47,406 bases of DNA from Mediterranea sp. An20 (GTDB lineage: Bacteria; Bacteroidota; Bacteroidia; Bacteroidales; Bacteroidaceae): assembly GCF_002160055.1 (NCBI RefSeq), contig NZ_NFJV01000028.1, positions 1 to 47,406 on the forward strand, given 5' to 3'. The notes beneath the pieces are model-generated. The model saw nothing but the letters and a program-made list of their open reading frames with translations, was not told where the DNA came from and made no database searches. The position numbers and the translations under genes are program-made. Of the stretch, positions 34,377 through 43,438 are shown one piece after another (the stretch's first letter is position 1; each line of letters starts with the position of its first letter).

Positions 34377-36821
34377 ATGACAACTACAGACTACGCAACA
34401 ACACGTCCTCTGCCTCAGCTTAAGCCACGACGCTTGCCGGAGGCTTGCCGCGACTCGGTAAAGACGCTGATGAAAGAAGTGTATGGATACGATGAATTCC
34501 GCCACATAGAAATCTACGATGATTTGTTTCGCGGGAAAAACAAAATATGCATCTCGCAGGGGCAGCTGATAGAACATGTGCTGCGCGAAGCAGAAAAAGC
34601 CTGCGACGGTGACGCAGATGTGGACAATATTCTGATGACGGCTCCTACCGGCTCGGGCAAGTCGCTGCTGTTCCAGTTGCCGGCCATTTGGTTAGGACGG
34701 GAATACGGGCACCTCACGCTGGTGGTATCGCCGCTGAAAGCGCTCATCGTCGACCAGGTGGAGAGTTTGTTGGAAACGGGATACACACGTGTGGGGTATG
34801 CTTCGTCCGACCTCTCGCCCGAACAAAAGGCAGAGGTCTACCGGAAGGTGCGCGAAGGAGAAATCGACCTGTTCTACCTCTCGCCCGAACTGCTGCTGTC
34901 GTATGACATCCGGCACTTCACAGGCGACCGCCACATCGGAATGGTGGTAGTGGACGAAGCGCATACGGTGACAACCTGGGGCAAGGAGTTTCGTGTGGAC
35001 TATTGGTTTCTGGGCCGTTACCTGCAAGGATTGAAAGATACATTAGGCTACGCCTTCCCGCTCTTTGCACTTACCGCCACGGCAGTCTGGAACCCGCAGG
35101 GCGACAACGACATGGTGTTCGAAACCATACGCTCGCTGCAAATGGAACCGTGCGTGCTTTATGTGGGCACGGTAAAACGGCGCAATATAGGCTTCGACAT
35201 CAGGCAGATGGCTATCGAAGAAGGCGAGACCTACGACAAGGCCAAACAACAGGTGATTTCTGCCCGCATCGAGGACTACCTCGACGGACACAAGACGCTG
35301 CTCTACTATCCCTTTGCCGGAGGCATCGACATGCGCATCAAGTCGTGGGTCCGCGCGCAAAACTGGCACCTGGTGGCGTCGTACTACGGCAAGAAGGACC
35401 GTGAGGAGAAGGCACAGATTGTGCAGGACTTCAAGAGCGGCGAAAAGAGTCTTATCGTGGCCACCAAGGCATTCGGCATGGGAGTCGACATCAGCGACAT
35501 CGACCGCGTGTATCACGTGGCTCCGTCGAGTACTTTTGTGGACTACATCCAGGAAATAGGACGCGCGGCGCGTGATGCCGATGTGCAAGGAGTGGCGGCT
35601 ACCGACTTCCACGAGCGCGACTTTTACTACATGAAACGCCTGCATCAGCTGGGCAACATCGCGCAAGACCAACTGGCGCTTATCCTGAAGAAGCTCGTGG
35701 AGGTGTACCGCATGAAAGGGAGCAAACAGGAGATGCTCGTGTCGCTCTCGGATTTTGAGTTCATAGTGAAACTGCCGCGCACCAAAAACAAGTTAGAATA
35801 TGAATCGGAACTGGGACAGTTCACCAAGACCGCCCTACTGTGGCTGGAAGACGACATTGCCCGGCGCTACGGCAGGCACCTGCTGGAGGTAAACCCGCGC
35901 AACCTGCTGACCGAAGGATATATACAAGACAAGACCGGACCCGACTTTGCCCGCCAGTATGCCCAATGGCTCACCCCGGTAGAAGGTACGGAAGGTGTCT
36001 ATAAGGCCCGCCTGGAGAAACTGTGGGAAGAAGGATTCCCCGAACTGGGTTACAAGGAATTCAAGCAGAAGCTGAACAACGGCACCCTGCGCGAAGGGTC
36101 GCGTGCCGTATCGGTGGGCAAGCACGAGGTACTGCTCAAGGAAGATGCCGCTGACATACGCCGGAAACTCGATGCCCTCTTCAAGAGTCTGACCAACCTG
36201 ATGAAGCTTGCCCTTGCCAAGAGCAAAGGCAAATTTGGAGAGGAAGCCCTGCGCGACATCTTTGCCGAACATCAGATGGACGTGCGCTCGGCCAAGCGGT
36301 TCATCGGCTCGCTACTGGAGAGCCGCACGGAAGAGGGGCGCAGCGTGAGCTACATCACCAGCGCGAAGAAGAAGGAGAGCAACGAACTGCTATTCACCGT
36401 CACGCGTGGCTTCGACCTGCTGCTCGGCCGCTACCAAAAGCTGTGCGCCCAGCGCATCGCGGGCAACCGGGGCGACAGGCTCACCTTCTACTGCACACCT
36501 TTCTCCGACCTCAACACGCTGCTCAACTTGCTGTCTATGCTGGGTTGCCTGTCGTTCAGTGTCGAAGGTGGGGGAATGCCTTGCGTGCTTATCCGCTTCA
36601 ACGATCCGGACACATTGCAGGAACTGGCAGCTACGGACGACTACCGCAACCGCATCCTCGATACCAACGAACAGATTTTCCAGGAGCAGATAGAACTGTT
36701 CACGCTGTTCTTCGGCACGGACCGTTTGGACGATGCACAGCGTTGGGATTTTGTGGAGGATTATTTCACGGGCATGAGCGTGGAGAAACTGAAAGAAAAG
36801 TACGGCACGGCAGAGGAATAA
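34377..36821 (+). CDS. RecQ-like DNA helicase (large form)
   Basis: An 814-residue superfamily 2 helicase: Walker A TGSGKS at 91-96, the aromatic-rich region after it, DEAH at 193-196, TAT-type motif III (ALTATA), and motif VI QEIGRAARDA near residue 395. This is the RecQ arrangement. After about residue 430, the C-terminal 380 residues do not show RQC or HRDC domains that I can recognise. It could unwind DNA in repair or recombination; the large divergent C-terminus could set a different role. It is co-directional with no neighbour and lacks a clear promoter. Confidence 0.83.
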   Translation: MTTTDYATTRPLPQLKPRRLPEACRDSVKTLMKEVYGYDEFRHIEIYDDLFRGKNKICISQGQLIEHVLREAEKACDGDADVDNILMTAPTGSGKSLLFQLPAIWLGREYGHLTLVVSPLKALIVDQVESLLETGYTRVGYASSDLSPEQKAEVYRKVREGEIDLFYLSPELLLSYDIRHFTGDRHIGMVVVDEAHTVTTWGKEFRVDYWFLGRYLQGLKDTLGYAFPLFALTATAVWNPQGDNDMVFETIRSLQMEPCVLYVGTVKRRNIGFDIRQMAIEEGETYDKAKQQVISARIEDYLDGHKTLLYYPFAGGIDMRIKSWVRAQNWHLVASYYGKKDREEKAQIVQDFKSGEKSLIVATKAFGMGVDISDIDRVYHVAPSSTFVDYIQEIGRAARDADVQGVAATDFHERDFYYMKRLHQLGNIAQDQLALILKKLVEVYRMKGSKQEMLVSLSDFEFIVKLPRTKNKLEYESELGQFTKTALLWLEDDIARRYGRHLLEVNPRNLLTEGYIQDKTGPDFARQYAQWLTPVEGTEGVYKARLEKLWEEGFPELGYKEFKQKLNNGTLREGSRAVSVGKHEVLLKEDAADIRRKLDALFKSLTNLMKLALAKSKGKFGEEALRDIFAEHQMDVRSAKRFIGSLLESRTEEGRSVSYITSAKKKESNELLFTVTRGFDLLLGRYQKLCAQRIAGNRGDRLTFYCTPFSDLNTLLNLLSMLGCLSFSVEGGGMPCVLIRFNDPDTLQELAATDDYRNRILDTNEQIFQEQIELFTLFFGTDRLDDAQRWDFVEDYFTGMSVEKLKEKYGTAEE

Positions 36822-36871
36822 ACCAGACCGTTCGCAGAATCTGTTCATTTCTGCCGCCAGCGTCTCCAAAG

Positions 36872-37366
36872 TCACACCTTCTGGTAAGCCAACCGTTCGT
36901 CACCGTTGAGTAAATAGATGATGCCGCAATAGCGAAATCCGTGTTTGAGAAGGATATGCTGCATAATGCTATTGTCGCGGTGTGTGTCGGCCCGCAGGTT
37001 AGGTATTTGGGCATAACACCAGTCCAGGCAGGCAGCAGCCACCCCCGATGCGTCTTCGCGCCCTGCCAGGCGGTGAATGGTGGCGTAGGGATGTGTGTTG
37101 TCCAGCCACTCGCCCTCGTAGATGCGGGCATACGTAGGATCGTCTCCGGGGATGAAAGCAAAGGTGCCCACCGATCTTCCCGTTTCGTCCAGGCAAAGGT
37201 AGCTGTGGCCCCGGTGTATATCGCCAGCCACCACATTCTCAGACGGATAACTGCCCGTCCACTGTCGCAGGTTGCCGCTGCGGCGCATGATGCGTTTCCC
37301 GCTCTCGAAGAGCTGCATCAGCACGGGCAGGTCGGCCAGCGTGGATTGTCGTATCTGAATCGTCAT
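36872..37366 (-). CDS. GNAT-family N-acetyltransferase
   Basis: A 164-residue protein with GNAT architecture: MTIQIRQSTLADLPVL (strand 1/helix 1), FAFIPGDDPTYARIYEGEWL, ATIHRLAGREDASGVAAACLDWCYAQ (acetyl-CoA pyrophosphate loop region) and HILLKHGFRYCGIIYL. It transfers an acetyl group from acetyl-CoA to an amine substrate that cannot be told. It is convergent with the helicase gene. Confidence 0.8.
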   Translation of the reverse strand: MTIQIRQSTLADLPVLMQLFESGKRIMRRSGNLRQWTGSYPSENVVAGDIHRGHSYLCLDETGRSVGTFAFIPGDDPTYARIYEGEWLDNTHPYATIHRLAGREDASGVAAACLDWCYAQIPNLRADTHRDNSIMQHILLKHGFRYCGIIYLLNGDERLAYQKV

Positions 37367-37524
37367 TCTGTTTTCTTTAAATCAATGTGCAAAATTAAGT
37401 GGTACTAACTCTGTGTCTTCGTGAACATGAATTAACATCAAAACAAAAAGTGGGGATTTTTGTTTTCCTCACTTTGGTTGATTTTCCAGTTTGTTGTTCA
37501 ATATGCTACGCCGATTTTCGACGT

Positions 37525-37546
37525 AATACTCGTCCTCGTTGAAGAA
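37525..37546 (+). repeat. Left copy of island-flanking direct repeat (DUF2795 3' end)
   Basis: AATACTCGTC.TCGTTGAAGAA matches 42562-42583 at 21 of 22 bases. On the minus strand it reads NFFNEDEY, the DUF2795 C-terminus, then runs on to a different tail. The gap 37367-37687 otherwise holds no gene; it also contains a dispersed 'actctgtgtct' repeat. Confidence 0.55.
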
Positions 37547-37687
37547 ATTTATCCGTATTGATTATATATTAAATCGCAATCAGTGAAATTTGCGTAAACA
37601 AACCGCACCGTCTGAGACGGGCTGAGGCGATGGACAAACATATTGGACAAAAAAATTACTTTCAGAAAGACATCCGTCGTATCCTTT

Positions 37688-38134
37688 TCATTCCTTGATA
37701 AAATGTTTAGTAAAGCAATATGCTTTAATTCCCATTTTTGACATCGTGTGCAATATCAAAATAATAGCAGGAATCAAAATTGCAGATGACATTCCTATAA
37801 TTGGGCATAACCAATTAGCCAAAGCGGTAACACTACTTAATCCGATAGTTTTTCCAGCAGCCAAAATTTTTTCTTGCTCTTTCTTATAATCAGGATGACC
37901 ACAAATAAGTTTGTCAATTTCTGTCCTTAATCTATTCCAATAACTATGAGTATCTTCTGCTTTGGTTTGAGTTCCGCCAAAAGTTGCAGTTTGCATAGGT
38001 CCTCTTGCTGTCAACCATTCCTCGGCAGCTTTTTCCTCTCCGTATTTAGCTACCAGCTGCTCAATAGCGTTTTTTTGATATGGTTTGAGACAAGTATACC
38101 ATTCATCCAAGGACAAATTATCTATTTCTATCAT
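37688..38134 (-). CDS. Small C-terminal-TM protein partnered with the protease
   Basis: A 148-residue protein: an N-terminal helical part (IDNLSLDEWYTCLKPYQKNAIEQLVAKYGEEKAAEEWLTARG) and a hydrophobic C-terminal half with one or two membrane segments (VTALANWLCPIIGMSSAILIPAIILILHTM). Its ATG overlaps the protease stop by four bases, so the two are translationally coupled. No family is recognised. It may anchor the protease at the membrane or form a pore. Confidence 0.7.
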   Translation of the reverse strand: MIEIDNLSLDEWYTCLKPYQKNAIEQLVAKYGEEKAAEEWLTARGPMQTATFGGTQTKAEDTHSYWNRLRTEIDKLICGHPDYKKEQEKILAAGKTIGLSSVTALANWLCPIIGMSSAILIPAIILILHTMSKMGIKAYCFTKHFIKE

Positions 38135-38781
38135 AACATTTCTTTTATATGATTAGCCGAGATACAATATGATGTTTGGTTCAATTCGTGAGGATTAATC
38201 CCTGCTATAATAACTCCCGACTCAGGAGAATAAGCCCCAATTAACAAACCAACGATAAAGCCTGTTTTAAGATCAAACACCAATGAACCAGATTGCCCTG
38301 GTCTGGTTTGTATGTTAATAGTTGCATACTTTGACTTTATTCCAGAAGTCTCTAAAAGCATTTTCGCTCCAATTCCTGTCTCTTGATATGTTAAAACACG
38401 TCTTCCCATAACACAATGCGGAAAGCCAAATATACCAATCCTTTCACCGACTAAGACAGAGTCTAATGAGTCCAATTTAGGGAGTTGGCCATTAAATCTC
38501 AAATCAGTTTTTAATATGCATAGATCGGTAATTGGATTTATATCCTCAACAATTGCAGGAACCAAACGACAGGAAGTATCTGAAAGATCTTGGTACGCAT
38601 TAATATTGGGGATATGTGGCATCAGTACACATAAACCTTCAGTTTCATTTCCAACCACATGTCTCGCCGTTACTACTTTACCATAATTAGATATAAGGAA
38701 TCCCGATCCTAGCATTTGAATAAAACCAGAAACTTTATCACGCTTCCCTATAACAAGAGTAATTTGTGTAAAATCGAACAT
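38131..38781 (-). CDS. Trypsin-like serine protease
   Basis: A 216-residue trypsin-fold (S1/DegP-like) peptidase. Triad: H41 (VVTARHVV), D86 (ITDLCIL), S164 (RPGQSGSLV). The GSGFLIS N-terminal strand and the HC.MG loop also fit. No signal peptide is evident, so it probably acts in the cytosol or inner side of the membrane. It is coupled to a small membrane protein downstream and lies next to a restriction system. Such protease genes occur as effectors in some anti-phage systems, so a defence role is a fair hypothesis. Confidence 0.82.
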   Translation of the reverse strand: MFDFTQITLVIGKRDKVSGFIQMLGSGFLISNYGKVVTARHVVGNETEGLCVLMPHIPNINAYQDLSDTSCRLVPAIVEDINPITDLCILKTDLRFNGQLPKLDSLDSVLVGERIGIFGFPHCVMGRRVLTYQETGIGAKMLLETSGIKSKYATINIQTRPGQSGSLVFDLKTGFIVGLLIGAYSPESGVIIAGINPHELNQTSYCISANHIKEML

Positions 38782-38875
38782 GACTTTTAAGTTTAGTATT
38801 ACTAATCAACAAATTGTATTCCTCTTTTAGATAGCTGACAAACTGTCATAAACTCAAATCATTCATTGGAATTAT

Positions 38876-39220
38876 TTGCTCATAAAAGTACAAAGATATC
38901 CCAATGAGATAAAAGAACTACTTGATTATTTTATTACATTTTATGATAACTGTAAACCTTTTACCTCTGTTGCCGACAGGGCATCATATACGCCAAAATC
39001 TATAAAAGTAATAGGAGGTAAATATTCTCATGTTCAAGTTCCTGGCACATTCTCAATGGATGGTATAGCTATAATTCTTGAATTATTCTGTATTTGCGAA
39101 AAACAAACAATTGGGGCACATCAGTTTAAACTACAATTACAAATGACACGTGATTACATGAATGGCAAAATTAATTACAGGAATTTACTTAATCTTGCCA
39201 TTAAGCATCGTGAGTATTAA
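38876..39220 (+). CDS. Small protein of unknown function, non-ATG start
   Basis: A 114-residue frame beginning at a TTG (LIKVQRYPNEIKELLDYFITFYDNC). A stop lies nine codons upstream with no ATG between, so it uses a rare start or is the truncated end of a gene. It overlaps the methylase gene's 3' end by four bases tail-to-tail. Its content looks coding (globular, mixed alpha/beta). The family is unknown. Confidence 0.55.
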   Translation: MLIKVQRYPNEIKELLDYFITFYDNCKPFTSVADRASYTPKSIKVIGGKYSHVQVPGTFSMDGIAIILELFCICEKQTIGAHQFKLQLQMTRDYMNGKINYRNLLNLAIKHREY

Positions 39221-40098
39221 AAAGGCAATTCCTGCCCATAGTCTACAGAAGGTTCATTGATTACTTGAATTTCTTTGTCCTCAAATAATTGTGCTTGCTT
39301 TTGAAGCTTCTCCAAATACAAAGTACGTTTTGATGTATCATTAATTTCCTCACGACGTGCTTTGCTCAGTTTCAGGAATTCGGCATTTTGATCTATACCT
39401 AGAAAGCGACGACCTAAGAGATTTGCAGCGATACCTGTTGTACTACTGCCTGTAAATGGGTCTAAAATCCATGCACCAGGAAGAGTTGAAGCCTGAATAA
39501 TTCGCGACAGAACGCACAATGGTTTTTGAGTAGGATGTTTACCACAAGATTTTTCCCATCGTGCAATTGCAGGTAACCGCCATACATCACGCATTTGAGT
39601 GCCGCCATTGATCTTTTTCATGAGCTCATAGTTAAAAAAATGGGGAACTTTGGACTCTTTACGAGCCCAAAGAATATATTCCGCAGAATAAGTAAAATAT
39701 TTACATGAGAGATTAGGCGGTGGATTTGTTTTCTCCCAAGTAATGCAATTCAGAATCTTGAATCCCAATTCTGTCAAGCACCGGGCTACGGAAAAAATAT
39801 TATGATATGTTCCACTTATCCAAATTGTGCCATTACTCTTCAGTTTATTCCGACAGGCTTCAATCCAAGATCTATCAAACAGATAATCTTCTTCATAGCC
39901 TTTTGTTCTGTCCCAATCACCTTTATTTACAGATACCATTTTGCCACTCTGGACGCTTATTCCTCCGTTGGATAGATGATATGGAGGATCTGCGAAAATC
40001 ATATCAAACTTAAAATCAAAAGAATTCAACAGTTCAATACAATCTCCTTTCAAAAGAGTAAAATCCTTGTTATCTGATTTATAGTAGGCTGTTGGCAT
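39217..40098 (-). CDS. dpnA: DpnA-like DNA adenine methyltransferase (beta-type)
   Basis: A 293-residue N6-adenine methylase with motif IV DPPY (37-40) before motif I DPFTGSSTTG (213-222), the beta-class order. It matches the second methylase of DpnII systems, which methylates GATC (also in single strands). It directly abuts the restriction endonuclease gene (40099). Its start is preceded by the usual A-rich stretch. It protects host GATC sites. Confidence 0.88.
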   Translation of the reverse strand: MPTAYYKSDNKDFTLLKGDCIELLNSFDFKFDMIFADPPYHLSNGGISVQSGKMVSVNKGDWDRTKGYEEDYLFDRSWIEACRNKLKSNGTIWISGTYHNIFSVARCLTELGFKILNCITWEKTNPPPNLSCKYFTYSAEYILWARKESKVPHFFNYELMKKINGGTQMRDVWRLPAIARWEKSCGKHPTQKPLCVLSRIIQASTLPGAWILDPFTGSSTTGIAANLLGRRFLGIDQNAEFLKLSKARREEINDTSKRTLYLEKLQKQAQLFEDKEIQVINEPSVDYGQELPF

Positions 40099-40977
40099 TT
40101 AAATAAGTGCTTTTGAAATTATTCCATTTTCAAGATCCGCAATATTGTACAGATGTTCCAGAACATCAAAAGTTTCTTTCAGATTATTCTTTGCAGTGTG
40201 CCAGCCACAACCATCTGTAAACCAAACAAACTTAAAATATTCCAGGTCTTTTGTTTCCAATGTGATGGTTTTATAACTACGAGCTGTTTCATTCAGTTTG
40301 GAACCACTACTTGTATAAAAGTTGGTTTCTATTCCATAGATAGTGTTCTCTCCTTTTACAACAAAGTCAAACCTCTTTTCAGCTCCCCCATTGTTAGAAA
40401 TAGACGATAAGTCTATACCCCATTTGACCTCTATTTCATGGATATACATTTCCTTGAAATAATCAACGCCTTTCACGAGTCCTGCTTTACAAAGAAAACT
40501 CTCCACAAGATTCTCCATCAGATGCCCGCCACGATTCTTGCGTCCGTTGGAGTCAAGTCCCGTTTCTATACCGGTCACGTAATCCACAAGATTATTGACA
40601 ATATGATTCTCCATCAAATCAAAAAGACCAGTCTTTCGCATGAATTTGACATAATCTTCATTCGTGCAATTTGGTTTGTCAAAATGAAAATCAATCTGTC
40701 CCTCTTCATCCATAACCATAATATCAAGCTCACGCTTGGCTAAAAGAATAGGAATACATCTTAGAGTTTCTGGATATTGTACCAAAATTTTTCTAAATTC
40801 ATCCTCTATGTTCTTGGATCCAATAAGCGAATTCAAGATATTGAGTGGAATTTTAATAGCTTCCACATTATTGAAAACCTTATCGAAATCAACGTAATAT
40901 TTGTAATCGGCAATAGAAGGTCTAAAACCAGCTAGCCAAGTATCAAAGTCTCTCATATCAGTAAGCATTGACAACAT
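40099..40977 (-). CDS. dpnB: DpnII-type restriction endonuclease
   Basis: A 292-residue DpnII-family endonuclease; the most likely starts are the ATGs at 40977, 40968 or 40956, the last just past the dpnM stop. Typical sequence: DYKYYVDFDKVFNNVEAIKIPLNILNSLIGSKNIEDEF, then LLAKRELDI and the PD-(D/E)xK-like region in the C-terminal half (RFDFVVKGENTIYGIETNFY). It cuts unmethylated GATC. The gene order methylase, endonuclease, second methylase differs from the classical dpnM-dpnA-dpnB. Confidence 0.88.
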   Translation of the reverse strand: MLSMLTDMRDFDTWLAGFRPSIADYKYYVDFDKVFNNVEAIKIPLNILNSLIGSKNIEDEFRKILVQYPETLRCIPILLAKRELDIMVMDEEGQIDFHFDKPNCTNEDYVKFMRKTGLFDLMENHIVNNLVDYVTGIETGLDSNGRKNRGGHLMENLVESFLCKAGLVKGVDYFKEMYIHEIEVKWGIDLSSISNNGGAEKRFDFVVKGENTIYGIETNFYTSSGSKLNETARSYKTITLETKDLEYFKFVWFTDGCGWHTAKNNLKETFDVLEHLYNIADLENGIISKALI

Positions 40978-41869
40978 TGGAAATCATTATTTCGGAAATT
41001 GCTCCGCGTCCATTTCCTTTTGAATTGATCATCCTTGCAGCAGAAACTCGTTTAATGGAAAATCTATTGTAAAGATGATCAAAGAAATTATCTCCATGAT
41101 CTACATTTTGGGGGTCTGAATTACTTGCCACAAATAAAGATTTGCGTGTTGCTATCCACTCGCAAAAATCACGCAAGCGTGTCTGTTCAGCGTCATCAAA
41201 ACCATCTTTTGCATAAGAAGTAAACGCAGAAGTCTCTGTTAAAGGGCGATATGGTGGGTCAAAATAATACAAGACATTATCATCTGCATATTTACCCGTT
41301 TGTGCAAAATCACCACAAAGAATTTCAACTCGTTGTAGAATAGCAGAATCCGCTCTCAATGTCTCTGCATCGCAAATTTTGGGATTCGTATATCTCCCAT
41401 GTGGGACATTAAACTTTCCTTTAGAATTTACACGATACAACCCATTAAAGCAAGTCCGATTTAGGAAAATAAATAATGCAGCTGTTTCAATATCTGAATT
41501 ATTTCTTTCGTTAAAATGCTCTCGCTGCAATAAATAGTAATTCTTCCTGGCAACTTCATCAAGTGCAAGATACTCAGATTGAATCTGAGTCAGTTCAGCA
41601 ATTAACTTTTCAACATCTGATTTTATTACACGATATGTGCAGATTAACTCTGAATTTATATCATTGATTATAGCTCTTGTTATATTAGGGTACTCTTGCA
41701 AAATCCAAAACAGCACTGCACCCCCTCCTACAAATGGCTCAACATAAGTTACTGCCTCCCTATGTGATAAATCACAAGGCAGAGTTTTTTTTATATCATC
41801 AAGGAGTTGAGTCTTTCCTCCAACCCACTTGACAAATGGTTTTGCCGGGTATGTATCTAATCTCTTCAT
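40958..41869 (-). CDS. dpnM: DpnM-like Dam DNA adenine methyltransferase
   Basis: A 303-residue alpha-class Dam methylase: motif X FVKWVGGKT (12-20), motif I EPFVGGGAV (44-52) and motif IV DPPY (204-207). It methylates GATC adenine. It overlaps the restriction gene start by about 20 bases, making the three-gene system an operon. AT-rich like its neighbours, unlike the flanking chromosomal genes. Confidence 0.9.
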   Translation of the reverse strand: MKRLDTYPAKPFVKWVGGKTQLLDDIKKTLPCDLSHREAVTYVEPFVGGGAVLFWILQEYPNITRAIINDINSELICTYRVIKSDVEKLIAELTQIQSEYLALDEVARKNYYLLQREHFNERNNSDIETAALFIFLNRTCFNGLYRVNSKGKFNVPHGRYTNPKICDAETLRADSAILQRVEILCGDFAQTGKYADDNVLYYFDPPYRPLTETSAFTSYAKDGFDDAEQTRLRDFCEWIATRKSLFVASNSDPQNVDHGDNFFDHLYNRFSIKRVSAARMINSKGNGRGAISEIMISNVVNAY

Positions 41870-42230
41870 ATAAGTCCAACATTATTATAACAGTGATATT
41901 CTCTGTATTATTACGCAAAAATAACGATAACCGTCTATTCTCCCAATAAAATGAAGCAATAAACTTCATCTTCTATAACCTTTCTTTTCATGCTATCGTT
42001 TCACTATCCCAATAGCAAACATCAAGCACCTCTTCCGATGCTCATCATCCTCCTCATCCGGCCTGCGGCTATCCCAACGAAGGTCGGTTCCGGAATTACC
42101 ACCACCGCCTCCGAAAGAAACTGGTATCGGTTGCCCATTGATGAGCGCATCCTTTTTTACCGACAGACAGTTACAGAACTTTGTGGCTCTGTGTCTCTGT
42201 GTTTGATATAAACTAATTCTGATTGATTAC

Positions 42231-42540
42231 TTATTCGGCAATGAGTTTCTGCATACCTACTTTCTGAACCTCATATTTGTCAAGAGTTATCTTGCCAGAC
42301 GCGAGAGATTCATCGATTTCTCCATTGTTCGGTTTCCGGATATCGCTGGAGATGGCTGTTGTCCACCTCCTTGTCCTGATTGACGGTCTGGCTCCCAAAT
42401 ACCATTTCGAGGGTGCGGTCGTGTTGCCGCCGAGAATGAATATATGTGTGTTTCAGACAAACAAACCACACCATCAAGCACCATAAAACACCAACGCGAC
42501 AAACAAATTTTAGTTGTCTGTCGCGCTGATATTTAACCAT
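42231..42540 (-). pseudogene. Possible gene remnant (frame-shifted)
   Basis: On the minus strand, residues read NGEIDESLASGKITLDKYEVQKVGMQKLIAE and a stop at 42231, a protein-like C-terminus; the upstream part reads in another frame (RTLEMVFGSQTVNQDKEVDNSHLQ). It may be a decayed gene. The rest of the 41870-42559 gap holds nothing I can support besides dispersed repeats. Confidence 0.3.
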
Positions 42541-42559
42541 TTAGACTATCTGAAGGCTA

Positions 42560-42781
42560 TCAATACTCGTCTTCGTTGAAGAAGAAATCCTCCTTGCTGG
42601 GATAGTCGGGCCAAATATCTTCGATGCTTTCATATATCTCGCCCTCGTCTTCCATCTCCTGAAGGTTCTCAATCACTTCGAGCGGAGCGCCTGAACGCAT
42701 GGCATAATCAATCAGTTCGTCCTTGGTTGCCGGCCAGGGAGCATCTTCCAATTTGGAAGCCAATTCCAATGTCCAATACAT
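42560..42781 (-). CDS. DUF2795 protein
   Basis: A 73-residue acidic protein (LEDAPWPATKDELIDYAMRSGAPLEVIENLQEMEDEGEIYESIEDIWPDYP), matching DUF2795, a small helical family with a P-x-x-K-x-E-L-I-xxA pattern. Function is unknown. The 3' end carries the 22-base sequence repeated at 37525. Confidence 0.85.
   Translation of the reverse strand: MYWTLELASKLEDAPWPATKDELIDYAMRSGAPLEVIENLQEMEDEGEIYESIEDIWPDYPSKEDFFFNEDEY
42562..42583 (+). repeat. Right copy of island-flanking direct repeat
   Basis: 21 of 22 bases match 37525-37546; it lies inside the 3' end of the DUF2795 gene. Confidence 0.55.
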
Positions 42782-42859
42782 AGTTGCTAAGTATTAAAGT
42801 GGTACTTACTTATATTCTTCCCTAATTTTTCGGCAAATGTATAACAATTTATTTCATGT

Positions 42860-43426
42860 TCAACCTTTCTGCCAAATAATTTCACCTTTTTTCTCGTCTT
42901 GGTTCAATTTGCGGGAAAGAACAAACAGATAGTCCGATAAACGGTTCACGTAAGCAGTCAGTTCCGGCGGCACAGCAACCTCCTGCGCCAGGGCCAGGAT
43001 ACGCCGTTCCGCACGCCGGCAGACAGTGCGGCAGACATGGCACTGGGCCGCACCACGCCCTCCGCCGGGCAACACGAAGGCACGCAACGGAGGCAGCAGA
43101 CTGTCTACGCGGTCTATCTCCTGCTCCAGGGCTTCCACCTGTGTCTGTGAGACGGCAGGCTGCTGACCGGAAACGGGTTGCGAAGTGCCGGTAGCCAGTT
43201 GGGCACCTACGGCAAAGAGCGTGTGCTGCACGCGCAAGATGCAGTTGCGGTCGTACTCATCAGTCAGGTACGTGGCCAGCAGGCCGAGGTGGGCGTTGAG
43301 CTCGTCCACCGTGCCGTATGCTTCCAGCCGGATGTGCGTCTTTGGCACACGGGTGCCTCCCACCAGCGAGGTAATTCCGGCGTCGCCGGTACGGGTATAA
43401 ACCAGGCTTTTCTTGGGTGTTGTCAT
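42860..43426 (-). CDS. PduO-type cob(I)alamin adenosyltransferase
   Basis: A 188-residue ATP:cob(I)alamin adenosyltransferase. The N-terminal ATP-binding motif [38 protein letters not shown] is family-defining. The later RxxC..R.AERR region is also present. It makes adenosylcobalamin from cob(I)alamin and ATP; Bacteroides depends on salvaged corrinoids. Confidence 0.9.
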   Translation of the reverse strand: MTTPKKSLVYTRTGDAGITSLVGGTRVPKTHIRLEAYGTVDELNAHLGLLATYLTDEYDRNCILRVQHTLFAVGAQLATGTSQPVSGQQPAVSQTQVEALEQEIDRVDSLLPPLRAFVLPGGGRGAAQCHVCRTVCRRAERRILALAQEVAVPPELTAYVNRLSDYLFVLSRKLNQDEKKGEIIWQKG

Positions 43427-43438
43427 AAATGGCAGGTT

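Noticed and set aside
41990..42211. 73-codon plus-strand frame
   Set aside because: No motif or leader; it contains part of a dispersed intergenic repeat.
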